Source: an uncultured Rikenellaceae bacterium
GTDB taxonomy: Bacteria > Bacteroidota > Bacteroidia > Bacteroidales > UBA932
Reading direction: 5' to 3'
DNA: 55,864 nt
Assembly: GCA_937906485.1 (NCBI GenBank)
Contig: CALCYB010000083.1
Span: forward strand, 1-55,864
Under the pieces are notes generated by a model. The model was not told where the DNA came from, made no database searches, and saw only the letters and a list, made by a program, of their open reading frames with translations. The position numbers and the translations under genes were made by a program. This document shows positions 1 through 8,158 of the stretch, in pieces (within the stretch, counting starts at the first letter, position 1; each line of letters begins with the position of its first letter).

Positions 1-911
1 GTCATCCGGCGCATGCTGTAAGCCAACGAAAGGGTCACACTCATCGCCAGTCCTTCCGGAACCGCCACCACAATCAGGGTCACGGCTATCATAAAGAAGG
101 AGAGCAACATTTCAAAGGTCTCCATCGTCCAGTCAAAAGGCTTGCCTTGTACCACAAAATCCAGCACGCACAAGGCCAGGAAAGTCGTACCGGCCACGAT
201 GAAACTGATTTTGCTGATGATGCCGCTCAATTTGTCCAACTGTTGGTTCAGCGGGGTCTGTTGTCCGGTCAACTCCGTCGCCTGACGTGCGGTCTTGCCG
301 ATTTCAGTCGCATCCCCGACTGCAAACACTTCCATCACACCGGAACCCTCGGAAACCGTCGTTCCACGATAGATCTTGTTCGGTGCATAGGCTCCTTCAA
401 ATTCAAGCACTTCGCCCGGTTTCTTTTCGGCAGGCACCGATTCACCGTTCAGGGTGGACTCGTTCACCGACAAACTCATGGCGTCCACAACCACACCGTC
501 GGCAGGAATCTCATCCCCTTGCTCCACAATCACATAATCCCCTACCACAATCTCGGTCTTGGGAATCATGACCACATTGCCGTCACGATAGACCTTCACC
601 AGCACCGAGTCATTGATCTGGTTCAACACATCAAACTCTTTGGCGGCGCGGTACTCGTTGATAAAAGAAAGGAAAGTAGCCAGAAAAACAGCAATCAGGA
701 TACCGAAACTTTCAGCAAAGGAGCCGTGGAAATAGCCGGTGATGAACGACAGCAAGGTTGCAAAGAGCAACAACTTGATGATCGGATCGTTGAATTTCTG
801 TAAAAACAGCTTCCAGGCAGGAATCCGCTCGGCAGGTGTCAGGGTATTTGCCCCATGTTGCTGACGGCTTGCCAATACCTGTTGCTCATTTAAGCCTTGG
901 TAAGTTTGCAT
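1..911 (-). CDS. Calcium-translocating P-type ATPase (PMCA type), N-terminal part, cut by window edge
   Basis: Reading the minus strand from an ATG at 911 gives an uninterrupted frame of about 303 codons that runs off the left edge. It starts MQTYQGLNEQQVLASRQHG, typical of PMCA-type Ca2+ ATPases. The visible part holds the cation-ATPase N-terminal region, the first transmembrane pair (around LLLFATLLSFITGYF), the actuator domain with the conserved TLNGES (TGES-type) motif, and the next membrane pair ending in the VPEGLAMSVTLSL signature of membrane segment 4. The phosphorylation motif DKTGT must lie just beyond position 1. The family pumps Ca2+ (or another divalent cation) out of the cytoplasm using ATP. 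The start overlaps the 3' end of valS by 22 bases on the same strand, so the two may be co-transcribed. Family is confident; the ion is inferred from family resemblance. Confidence 0.9.
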   Translation of the reverse strand, partial: MQTYQGLNEQQVLASRQQHGANTLTPAERIPAWKLFLQKFNDPIIKLLLFATLLSFITGYFHGSFAESFGILIAVFLATFLSFINEYRAAKEFDVLNQINDSVLVKVYRDGNVVMIPKTEIVVGDYVIVEQGDEIPADGVVVDAMSLSVNESTLNGESVPAEKKPGEVLEFEGAYAPNKIYRGTTVSEGSGVMEVFAVGDATEIGKTARQATELTGQQTPLNQQLDKLSGIISKISFIVAGTTFLALCVLDFVVQGKPFDWTMETFEMLLSFFMIAVTLIVVAVPEGLAMSVTLSLAYSMRRM

Positions 912-3550
912 AACTGATCTTTTAAATTCGTAATCTTGGTCATAGCGTCCGATTCTTTCTTGCGCTCCATGTTCACCACTTGTTCCGGTGCATGGTTGAC
1001 AAACTTCTCATTGGACAATTTTGCCCGAACTCCTTTCAAAAATCCTTCCAGACGCTTGATTTCTGCCTCGATCTTTGCAATTTCTTCCGCTTCGTCAATC
1101 AGACCGGTCAACGGAACACGGAATTCCAGCGTACCGACCATGAACGAAGCACCGGCTGCCGCTTCATCGTCAAAAGCCGCTGCAATGACACATTCCGACA
1201 GGTTGGCCATCCGGGTAACGACCGGCATGATTTCTTGCGGGAAGTTGCCTTTGATCACCAGTCTCAAGGCATCTTTCGGAGACAAGCCCTTGCTCTGGCG
1301 CACATTACGCATAGCGGCAATAACAGCCGTACCCAGATCGAAACGTTCGATCAATTCAGCATCATAAGCCTCAGGCTGGGGCAATTGGGCCAACATGATG
1401 GTTTCCCCTTCCTGACGCGGCGACAAGTTTTGCCACAATTCTTCGGTGATGAACGGCATGATCGGGTGCAGGAGTTTCAACAAGGTATCGAAGAAACCGA
1501 TGGTCGCATCGTAGGTCGACCGGTCGATGGGTTTGCCGAATTCTGGTTTGATGATTTCCAGGTACCAGGCGCAGAAATCATCCCAGAAGAGCTTGTACAT
1601 CGTCATGAGCGCATCGCTGATGCGGAATTTCGCAAAATGGTCGTTGACCGTTTCCATCGTACGGAAGAGCTTGTTGCGGAACCAATCCACCGCCAGACGG
1701 GAAGAAGCCGGTTGTTCCAGGTCTTCCACCGCCCAACCTTGGACCAGACGATAAGCATTCCAGATCTTGTTGCAGAAATTACGGCCTTGTTCCACTTGGG
1801 ACTCATCAAAGAGGATATCGTTGCCGGCGGCACTGCAGAGCAACATGCCCAGACGGACACCATCAGCACCGTATTGGTTCATCAGCTCGATGGGATCCGG
1901 TGAATTACCCAGGGATTTGGACATCTTCCGGCCGAGCTTGTCACGGACCGTTCCGGTCAGGTAAACGTTCCGGAAGGGGACTTCTCCACAGAACTCATTG
2001 GCCGCCATAATCATACGGGCCACCCAGAAGAAGAGGATATCCGGAGCGGTAATCAGGTCGTTGGTCGGGAAATAATAGGCCAGCTCGGCATTCGGCTCAC
2101 GGTCCGGGCAACCGGCCTTTTCGGGATCAAAGACCGAAATGGGCCACAACCAGGAGGAGAACCAGGTATCCAGCACATCTTCGTCCTGATGCAGGTCCGA
2201 AGCCTGAACGGAGGGATCCAATTCCCGTGCAGCAGCCAACGCCGCCTGTGCATCCGTTTCTACCACAAAACGTCCGTCCGGCAGGTACCAGGCCGGAATC
2301 TGTTGTCCCCACCACAATTGACGGGAGATGCACCAGTCACGTACATTTTCCATCCAGTGACGGTAGGTATTCTTGAACTTGTCCGGAATCAGACGGATCT
2401 GGTCAGATTCCACCCGCTGCAGCGCGTCTTTGGCCAAGACGTCCATTTTCAGGAACCATTGCAGGGAAAGACGGGGTTCGATGACGGCATTGGTCCGTTC
2501 CGAATAGCCGATCTGAGAACTGTAATTTTCTTCCTTTTCCAGATGTCCGGCTTCTTCCAGCATCTTGACAATCTTCTTGCGGGCCACGAAACGGTCTTCT
2601 CCGACCAGGATTTGTGCCTTGTCGTTCAGACAACCATGCTCATCAATGATGTCCAGCACCGGCAGACGGTGACGGATACCGATTTCGTAATCATTGATGT
2701 CGTGTGCCGGTGTCACTTTCAGACAACCGGTACCGAAGTCCATGGTCACGTAATCATCCTCAATGACCGGAATCTCGCGGTTGATGAGCGGAATCAGGAT
2801 CTTCTTGCCACGCAAATGGTGATAACGGGGATCTTCCGGATTGATGCAGACAGCCGCATCCGCCATGATGGTTTCCGGACGGGTGGTTGCGATGACAATG
2901 TACTCGGAAGTCGCCTGACCGTTTTCACTGATGAAATAGCGCAGGTAATAGAGTTTGGACGGGGTTTCCTTGCGGATCACTTCTTCATCGCTCACCGCCG
3001 TAAGGCTTTGGGGATCCCAGTTGACCATCCGCACTCCGCGGTAAATCAATCCTTTCTTGTAAAAATGGACAAAGGTCCGGATGACCGCACGGCTCAAGGG
3101 TTCGTCCATCGTGAATTTGGTCCGTTCCCAGTCACAGGAAGCCCCCAGTTTCTTGAGTTGTTCCAAAATGATGCCCCCGTGCTTTTCTTTCCATTCCCAG
3201 GCATGCTCAAGGAACTGCTCACGGGTAAGTGATGACTTGTCAATCCCTTCCGCCTTCAGCTTGGCCACCACCTTGGCTTCCGTAGCGATGGAAGCATGGT
3301 CGGTTCCCGGCACCCAGCAGGCATTCTTGCCCGTCATACGCGCACGGCGCACCAGCACATCTTGAATCGTATTGTTCAACATGTGTCCCATGTGCAACAC
3401 ACCGGTCACATTCGGAGGAGGAATCACAATGGAATAAGGTTCCCGTTCATCCGGTTCAGAATGAAAAAATCTGTTTTTCAGCCAATAGGCATACCATTTG
3501 TCTTCTACTTCCGCCGGATTATATTTTGCGGATAATTCATTGCTTTTCAT
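890..3550 (-). CDS. valS: Valyl-tRNA synthetase
   Basis: This class I aminoacyl-tRNA synthetase of 886 residues charges tRNA-Val in the cytoplasm. Visible signatures are the HIGH-type motif in PPPNVTGVLHMGHML (around residues 45-60), the editing domain (ATTRPETIMADAAV), the KMSKS loop as GRKMSKSLGNSPDP (around residue 545), the anticodon-binding domain, and a C-terminal coiled coil rich in Lys and Glu that is characteristic of ValRS. Length is normal. I chose the ATG at 3550 (MKSNELSAKYNPAEVEDKWY); a TTG three codons upstream is possible but less likely. The gene stands divergent to the DUF3467 gene. Its 3' end overlaps the start of the calcium ATPase gene by 22 bases. Confidence 0.98.
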   Translation of the reverse strand: MKSNELSAKYNPAEVEDKWYAYWLKNRFFHSEPDEREPYSIVIPPPNVTGVLHMGHMLNNTIQDVLVRRARMTGKNACWVPGTDHASIATEAKVVAKLKAEGIDKSSLTREQFLEHAWEWKEKHGGIILEQLKKLGASCDWERTKFTMDEPLSRAVIRTFVHFYKKGLIYRGVRMVNWDPQSLTAVSDEEVIRKETPSKLYYLRYFISENGQATSEYIVIATTRPETIMADAAVCINPEDPRYHHLRGKKILIPLINREIPVIEDDYVTMDFGTGCLKVTPAHDINDYEIGIRHRLPVLDIIDEHGCLNDKAQILVGEDRFVARKKIVKMLEEAGHLEKEENYSSQIGYSERTNAVIEPRLSLQWFLKMDVLAKDALQRVESDQIRLIPDKFKNTYRHWMENVRDWCISRQLWWGQQIPAWYLPDGRFVVETDAQAALAAARELDPSVQASDLHQDEDVLDTWFSSWLWPISVFDPEKAGCPDREPNAELAYYFPTNDLITAPDILFFWVARMIMAANEFCGEVPFRNVYLTGTVRDKLGRKMSKSLGNSPDPIELMNQYGADGVRLGMLLCSAAGNDILFDESQVEQGRNFCNKIWNAYRLVQGWAVEDLEQPASSRLAVDWFRNKLFRTMETVNDHFAKFRISDALMTMYKLFWDDFCAWYLEIIKPEFGKPIDRSTYDATIGFFDTLLKLLHPIMPFITEELWQNLSPRQEGETIMLAQLPQPEAYDAELIERFDLGTAVIAAMRNVRQSKGLSPKDALRLVIKGNFPQEIMPVVTRMANLSECVIAAAFDDEAAAGASFMVGTLEFRVPLTGLIDEAEEIAKIEAEIKRLEGFLKGVRAKLSNEKFVNHAPEQVVNMERKKESDAMTKITNLKDQLCKLTKA

Positions 3551-3570
3551 TTTTATCAAAAATTAACCTG

Positions 3571-3604
3571 CAAATTTAACAAAATGCTATCTTTGTGCCA
3601 CAAA
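3571..3604 (-). promoter_or_regulatory. Probable valS promoter
   Basis: Read on the minus strand, TAAATTTG (3578-3571) matches the Bacteroidota -7 box TAnnTTTG. A TTTG (3604-3601) lies 22 bases upstream, close to the usual 19-21 base spacing of the -33 box. The implied leader before the valS ATG at 3550 is about 15 bases. Confidence 0.55.
3588..3595 (+). promoter_or_regulatory. Probable promoter (-7 box) for the DUF3467-maf gene run
   Basis: TATCTTTG is an exact TAnnTTTG -7 box on the plus strand, 33 bases before the DUF3467 start. No clean -33 TTTG is visible at the usual distance. It overlaps the region holding the divergent valS promoter, so the two may compete for polymerase. Confidence 0.5.
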
Positions 3605-3628
3605 AATTGATTAAAAATTCTAACAATC

Positions 3629-3946
3629 ATGGAAAACAAAAAGAACGAAGCAAAAATCAATATTGAGATCAGCAAGGACATCGCCAAAGGCACCTATTCC
3701 AACCTGGCCATCATTTCCCACAGCCAGACCGAATTTCTGGTGGACTTTGCCCAACTGTTCCCGGGCATTCCCAAAGCGGAAGTCGTATCCCGCGTAATCA
3801 TGGCCCCGGAACACCTGAAAAGACTGTATTTTGCGCTCAGCGAAAACATCCGCAAGTACGAACAGGCTCACGGTGAAATCCAACTCAACGGCAACAAAAA
3901 CAACATTCCCTTCGGCGGTTTCGGCCCCAACACCCCGAAAGCCTGA
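3629..3946 (+). CDS. DUF3467 domain protein
   Basis: A 105-residue protein with the DUF3467 pattern: a charged N-terminus, then INIEISKDIAKGTYSNLAIISHS, a strand-rich core ending in VSRVIMAPEHLKRLYFALSENI, and a Gly/Asn/Pro-rich tail. The family is widespread in Bacteroidota and its role is not known. There is no signal peptide, so it is probably cytoplasmic. It is first in a tight plus-strand run with the DUF2520, HAD and Maf genes (gaps of 19 and 14 bases, then a 4-base overlap), so it is probably co-transcribed with them. Confidence 0.9.
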   Translation: MENKKNEAKINIEISKDIAKGTYSNLAIISHSQTEFLVDFAQLFPGIPKAEVVSRVIMAPEHLKRLYFALSENIRKYEQAHGEIQLNGNKNNIPFGGFGPNTPKA

Positions 3947-3965
3947 TCACTCTGCTGCACTTCCA

Positions 3966-4832
3966 ATGAATGGACTTATGGATGACAGACTTACGGATTG
4001 CAAAATCTCACTGGCAGGTGCCGGCAACCTGGCCTTCCGGCTGGCCATCGCCCTGGCCGAGAACGGCATACCGATCCAATACGTTTGGAACCGCTCCCCT
4101 GAACGGGGCGAAAAACTGACCAAAGCCCTGGAACGCAACGGTTCCGCTACCCGCTACACCCAGCATCTGACGGACTTGACCGAGTCGGACATCATCATTC
4201 TGGCCATCTCCGATGATGCCATTGCCCCGATGGTGGAGCGACTCGCCCGGGAGTTTCCGAGCCATTGCCGCCCGATCATCCTGCACACCAGCGGGGCCAC
4301 CCCCTACTCCGTCTTCCGCCCTTTGGAAGAAGCCGGATTCCGTTGTGGCGTTTTCTATCCGCTCATGACCTTGAGCCGGACCAAAAACGTCAATTTCATG
4401 GAAATTCCCCTGCTGTTTGAAACCCCGGATCCGACCGTCCGCCAATGGATGGCCGACCTGGCCTTTGCCCTGAAAGCCGAATACCTGTTCTGTGACTCCG
4501 ACAAACGGTTAAGAATGCATACAGCAGCCGTATTTGCCTGCAACTTTGTCAATTATATTTTAGGACTGGCCTTCGAAGTGGCCGGAAACAGCCATACGTT
4601 CCTGATGCCCCTGGCCTGGGAAATGCTCCGCAAAGCCTTTCTCAAAACGCCCTGGGATGCACAAACCGGACCTGCCATCCGGGGCGACCGCACCACCATC
4701 GAAAAACACCTCCAGCTCCTGCAGCAACTGGGCCTGCCGGAAGAAGAAGAAATCTATCGTCTGTTGACCGAACGCATCGCACAACGCTTCAACTCCGGTG
4801 CCACCGGCTACTATCCGGATCCCTCAAAATAA
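3966..4832 (+). CDS. Rossmann-like/DUF2520 oxidoreductase-type protein
   Basis: This 288-residue protein has an N-terminal dinucleotide-binding Rossmann motif (ISLAGAGNLAFRLAIALAENG) and a C-terminal helical DUF2520 domain with HTAAVFACNFVNY. The architecture resembles ProC-type pyrroline-5-carboxylate reductases and 6-phosphogluconate dehydrogenase-like enzymes. The family is usually annotated only as an NAD(P)-binding protein and its substrate is unknown. I chose the ATG at 3966 (MNGLMDDRLTDCKISLAG). The frame is open upstream to 3831, but that part lies inside the DUF3467 gene and does not resemble the family. It sits 19 bases after DUF3467 and 14 bases before the KdsC-like gene. Confidence 0.9.
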   Translation: MNGLMDDRLTDCKISLAGAGNLAFRLAIALAENGIPIQYVWNRSPERGEKLTKALERNGSATRYTQHLTDLTESDIIILAISDDAIAPMVERLAREFPSHCRPIILHTSGATPYSVFRPLEEAGFRCGVFYPLMTLSRTKNVNFMEIPLLFETPDPTVRQWMADLAFALKAEYLFCDSDKRLRMHTAAVFACNFVNYILGLAFEVAGNSHTFLMPLAWEMLRKAFLKTPWDAQTGPAIRGDRTTIEKHLQLLQQLGLPEEEEIYRLLTERIAQRFNSGATGYYPDPSK

Positions 4833-4846
4833 CCTGAAACAGCCTT

Positions 4847-5419
4847 ATGCCGAACTACAACTATAAATGCAAATTACATCAGATCAAAGCATTGGCACTG
4901 GATGTCGATGGCGTACTGACCGATGGACTCATCCTCTCCCTCCCCAATGGTGACCTGCTGCGTACCTTCGAAAGCAAAGACCGTATGGGTATGCGCATGT
5001 GGATCCTGAAAGGCCATCCCATCGCCATCATCACCGGAGGTGTCACCCAAAGCATTTCCACCTATTTTGAAAACCTCGGCATCCCGACCCATTGCATCTA
5101 CCAACGTTCCCGCAAGAAACTGCCCATTTTCCTGGATTTCTGCGAGCAACACGGCCTTCAACCCGAAGAAGTGGCCTATGTCGGCGACGATCTGCCGGAT
5201 ATTCCCGTACTGCAACGTTGCGGACTGGCAGTATGCCCTTCGGATGCAGTCACCGAAGTCAAAGACGTCTGCGATTATGTATCCCTCTATCCCGGTGGAC
5301 GGGGATGTGTCCGGGACCTGATCGAACAACTGATGAAGGTCAAGGGGCAGTGGGAACTGGACTTGGACGCCTATGATGCTGTCGTAACGAAAGACACCTT
5401 CATTCCTGGAACAAGATGA
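4847..5419 (+). CDS. KdsC-like HAD phosphatase (3-deoxy-D-manno-octulosonate 8-phosphatase family)
   Basis: A 190-residue HAD hydrolase of the small, cap-less KdsC type. Motif I is ALDVDGVLTDG (nucleophile Asp in DVDGV), motif II lies in IAIITGG, and motif IV is YVGDDLPDIPVL. KdsC-type enzymes remove phosphate from KDO-8-phosphate in the lipopolysaccharide core pathway, and tetrameric KdsC proteins look like this. No other KDO gene is adjacent, so the substrate is inferred from family only. The C-terminal tail after GGRGCVRDLIEQL is slightly longer than in E. coli KdsC. The stop codon overlaps the Maf start (ATGA), which suggests translational coupling. Confidence 0.88.
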   Translation: MPNYNYKCKLHQIKALALDVDGVLTDGLILSLPNGDLLRTFESKDRMGMRMWILKGHPIAIITGGVTQSISTYFENLGIPTHCIYQRSRKKLPIFLDFCEQHGLQPEEVAYVGDDLPDIPVLQRCGLAVCPSDAVTEVKDVCDYVSLYPGGRGCVRDLIEQLMKVKGQWELDLDAYDAVVTKDTFIPGTR

Positions 5420-6015
5420 TACTCAACGAACTCATCCGGCCCTGGCACGTTATCCTTGCCTCCGCCTCTCCCCGCCGTCAGGAACTGTTAAGGGGGTTGG
5501 GTATTGAATTCGAGATCGATACCCGTTCCAATACCGACGAAAAATACGACCCGGAACTGCCCAAAGCCCAGGTCGCCGAATTCCTTTCCCGCCTCAAATC
5601 CGAAGGTTTCCATCGTCCACTGACCGACAACGAACTCCTGATTACAGCAGACACGGTGGTCTGCATAGACAATCAGGTACTGGGCAAACCCAAAGACCGG
5701 GCAGATGCCGTGCAGATGCTCCAATCCTTGTCCGGACGCAGCCACACCGTCTATACCGGTGTCACCCTCCGCACCGCCGCCCGGATCCGTTCTTTCCGCG
5801 TCGGCTCCGAGGTCTTTTTCCGTGAAATTACAGACGAAGAAATCAATTATTACATAGACAATTACCGTCCCTACGACAAGGCGGGAGCCTATGGCATCCA
5901 AGAATGGATCGGATACGCCACCATCACCGGGCTGAAGGGTTCCTATTTCAATGTAATGGGACTGCCGGTACAACGGCTTTACGATGAACTGACCTCGTTC
6001 CTGAGCCAACGATAG
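5416..6015 (+). CDS. maf: Maf-family nucleoside triphosphate pyrophosphatase
   Basis: This 199-residue protein starts with the Maf signature ILASASPRRQELL and carries the conserved LITADTVV and LGKPKDRADA blocks, a YTGV strand, and the YDKAGAYGIQ motif. Maf proteins hydrolyse non-canonical or modified nucleotides such as dTTP/UTP or m7GTP and help prevent their incorporation; which subfamily this is cannot be settled here. It overlaps the upstream HAD gene by 4 bases. Its last 37 bases overlap the convergent recQ gene, so the two messages are antisense to each other at their 3' ends. Confidence 0.95.
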   Translation: MILNELIRPWHVILASASPRRQELLRGLGIEFEIDTRSNTDEKYDPELPKAQVAEFLSRLKSEGFHRPLTDNELLITADTVVCIDNQVLGKPKDRADAVQMLQSLSGRSHTVYTGVTLRTAARIRSFRVGSEVFFREITDEEINYYIDNYRPYDKAGAYGIQEWIGYATITGLKGSYFNVMGLPVQRLYDELTSFLSQR

Positions 6016-7949
6016 ACTTCCAGGAACTCCAACCAATCTTCTCCGGCCACCTCTTCCAGACGCTCCAGCGAAAAATCAGGTGCCTTCATCAGTTCACGCA
6101 CCTGCTGCTCAATGCGTTGGTCCCGCTCGCTGCGTTTTTCTTCCACCAGGGTGCCATCCGCGGCCTTTTTTACGCCCCGCTTGATGCACAAGTCACAGAC
6201 CCCACAATCCCGGCTCTCGGTCTGCCCGAAATAAGACAACAGGCGACGGCTGCGGCACGGAATGGAACGGAAGGTTTCCCCACCCTGCTCATCCGCATAA
6301 TCCAACATCGCCCGCATCCGGTCTTCGAAGAGTTTCTTGCGTTCCGAATAGACCTTCCGGGAGAGGTAGAAATTTGCCGGTACCAGCCGTTCATTGTTCA
6401 AATGCAGCAAAGGCGTCCGCTGACGGGGCCGGTACTGGATGATGTGCATCCGGGAAAGTTCCATCAGACGCTCGTGCACTTCCGGACGGCTCAGGAGCGT
6501 CACCCGTGCAATCTGCTCCTGGTCAATGCGCACCATGTGTGAAAACAACGCCGGATACATCCGCATCAGCGCTTTCACAAACGCATCAATGTCCTGACGC
6601 TTCAACTGAATGTGGTACAGTTCTTCACGGTCAATGACAAACTGGATCCGGGCAGGATTGTCCAACTCCTCGGTCAGCGTCCAGTAACCGCACATCTCTA
6701 TGTATTTGATGGCATAATACGCCATGGAGGCCTGCAGCCGGTAGCGTCGTGAGAAATCCATCCAGTCAAAGGCCAGGGTCATCCCCTCTCCCTCCTCAAA
6801 AGACAAGTCCAGGTAATTGAATACCTTCTGATAGATATCCTTGATGTATTCCGGTTCCGGAAAGGAGACCTTGAAAATCTGGTTCAGCCGTTGTTCATCC
6901 TTGCCGTTGTACAACAGTACGGCAAAGGCCTTCTTACCGTCCCGTCCTGCCCGACCGGCTTCCTGAAAATAGGACTCCAAGGATTCGGGCACATTGAAAT
7001 GTACCACAAAACGCACATCCGGCTTGTCAATCCCCATCCCGAAAGCATTGGTCGCCACGATCACCCGCAACTCCCCTTTCTTCCAGGCCGTCTGCTTGCG
7101 GTTGCGCTCCTGCTGGGGCATCCCTGCATGGTAGAAATCCGCTGCAATTCCTTTGGCATTCAGAAAATCAGCCAGTTCCTCACATTTCTTCCGTTCCCTC
7201 AAGTACACAATACCCGAACCGGCAACCCCGTTGCACACCCGAAGCAATTGCCCGAACTTGTCTTCCACACACCGGACCACATACGCCAGGTTGGGTCGCT
7301 CAAACCCGGATCGGATGACATTCGGATGACGGAACTGCAGATTTGTCATGATTTCCTCTGCCACCTTCGGCGTCGCTGTCGCTGTCAACGCAAGCACCGG
7401 CACACGATGCCCGGCCACCTCGTCCAACAAGGGACGGATCTGCTGGATCTCCAGGTAATCGGGGCGGAAATCATACCCCCATTGGGCAATGCAGTGCGCT
7501 TCGTCTACGGCCAGCATAGAAACCTCCATGCGCTGCACCCGCGTCCGGAAGAGTGGTGTCTTCAAGCGTTCCGGAGAAAGGTAGAGAAATTTATAATCCC
7601 CATAGACGGCATTGTCCAAAGCCACATCCATCTCGTGCGAGGACATGCCCGAATGCACAAGCAACGAACGTATTCCTCTGGCATTCAGGTTCTCCACCTG
7701 ATCCTTCATCAAGGCAATCAAGGGAGAGACGACCAGACAGATGCCCGGCCGCATCAAAGCCGGCACTTGAAAACAGATGGATTTTCCACCTCCCGTCGGC
7801 AAAATCGCCAGCACATCCTCACCCGCCAATACCTGTTCCACAATCTCCCGCTGCATGGGCCGGAAAGCCGGATATCCCCAGACCTGTTGCAACACCTGCT
7901 GCGGGCTTTTTTGTTCCATTTCCATCTCGCAAACTTTTGTCTTTGTCAT
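5979..7949 (-). CDS. recQ: RecQ family ATP-dependent DNA helicase
   Basis: A superfamily 2 helicase of 656 residues that unwinds DNA 3' to 5' in recombination and repair. Visible are the aromatic/Gln motif near WGYPAFRPMQREIV, Walker A in LPTGGGKSICFQ, DEAH box VDEAHCIAQWGYDFRPDY, motif III LTATAT, motif V/VI in ATNAFGMGIDKPDVR and GRAGRDG, and the RecQ zinc-binding domain with CRSRRLLSYFG and CGVCDLC. The C-terminal part after the zinc domain is short and shows no recognisable HRDC domain. The start could be the ATG at 7949 or the internal MEMEQ at about 7925. The 3' end overlaps maf convergently, and the 5' leader overlaps a plus-strand promoter for pckA. Confidence 0.96.
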   Translation of the reverse strand: MTKTKVCEMEMEQKSPQQVLQQVWGYPAFRPMQREIVEQVLAGEDVLAILPTGGGKSICFQVPALMRPGICLVVSPLIALMKDQVENLNARGIRSLLVHSGMSSHEMDVALDNAVYGDYKFLYLSPERLKTPLFRTRVQRMEVSMLAVDEAHCIAQWGYDFRPDYLEIQQIRPLLDEVAGHRVPVLALTATATPKVAEEIMTNLQFRHPNVIRSGFERPNLAYVVRCVEDKFGQLLRVCNGVAGSGIVYLRERKKCEELADFLNAKGIAADFYHAGMPQQERNRKQTAWKKGELRVIVATNAFGMGIDKPDVRFVVHFNVPESLESYFQEAGRAGRDGKKAFAVLLYNGKDEQRLNQIFKVSFPEPEYIKDIYQKVFNYLDLSFEEGEGMTLAFDWMDFSRRYRLQASMAYYAIKYIEMCGYWTLTEELDNPARIQFVIDREELYHIQLKRQDIDAFVKALMRMYPALFSHMVRIDQEQIARVTLLSRPEVHERLMELSRMHIIQYRPRQRTPLLHLNNERLVPANFYLSRKVYSERKKLFEDRMRAMLDYADEQGGETFRSIPCRSRRLLSYFGQTESRDCGVCDLCIKRGVKKAADGTLVEEKRSERDQRIEQQVRELMKAPDFSLERLEEVAGEDWLEFLEVYRWLRNEVSSS

Positions 7950-7967
7950 CCGTAATCGCTATCTTTG
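7936..7967 (+). promoter_or_regulatory. Promoter directed toward pckA
   Basis: TTTG (7936-7939), 20 bases of spacer and TATCTTTG (7960-7967) together form a full Bacteroidota sigma-ABfr promoter on the plus strand. The implied pckA leader is about 190 bases, long for this group. The -33 box lies inside the recQ coding start. Confidence 0.6.
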
Positions 7968-8013
7968 CGGCGCCTGCTGAAAACTTCAGATCAGGCCCGT
8001 GCCGATCTGCTGA

Positions 8014-8043
8014 CAAAGATAGCAAAAAAGCATCTGTGGCAAA
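8014..8043 (-). promoter_or_regulatory. Promoter for recQ
   Basis: On the minus strand, TTTG (8043-8040), an 18-base spacer and TATCTTTG (8021-8014) resemble the Bacteroidota consensus. This would start transcription about 60 bases before the recQ ATG. It is interleaved with the plus-strand promoter at 7936-7967, and the two initial transcripts overlap. Confidence 0.55.
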
Positions 8044-8158
8044 AGATTTGCAGGAGTACGAAAGGCCGCCAAAAACGGTCAAAAGCAAAACAAGAACAAT
8101 ATAAAACAACAATAATTAGTTAATTACAAATTCATATTTATTTAATCCTATTCAAATT

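Noticed and set aside
980..3232. Long open frames antisense to valS (for example 980-1903 and 2189-3232 on the plus strand)
   Set aside because: They mirror the codon bias of valS, show no recognisable domains, and valS is unmistakable on the other strand.
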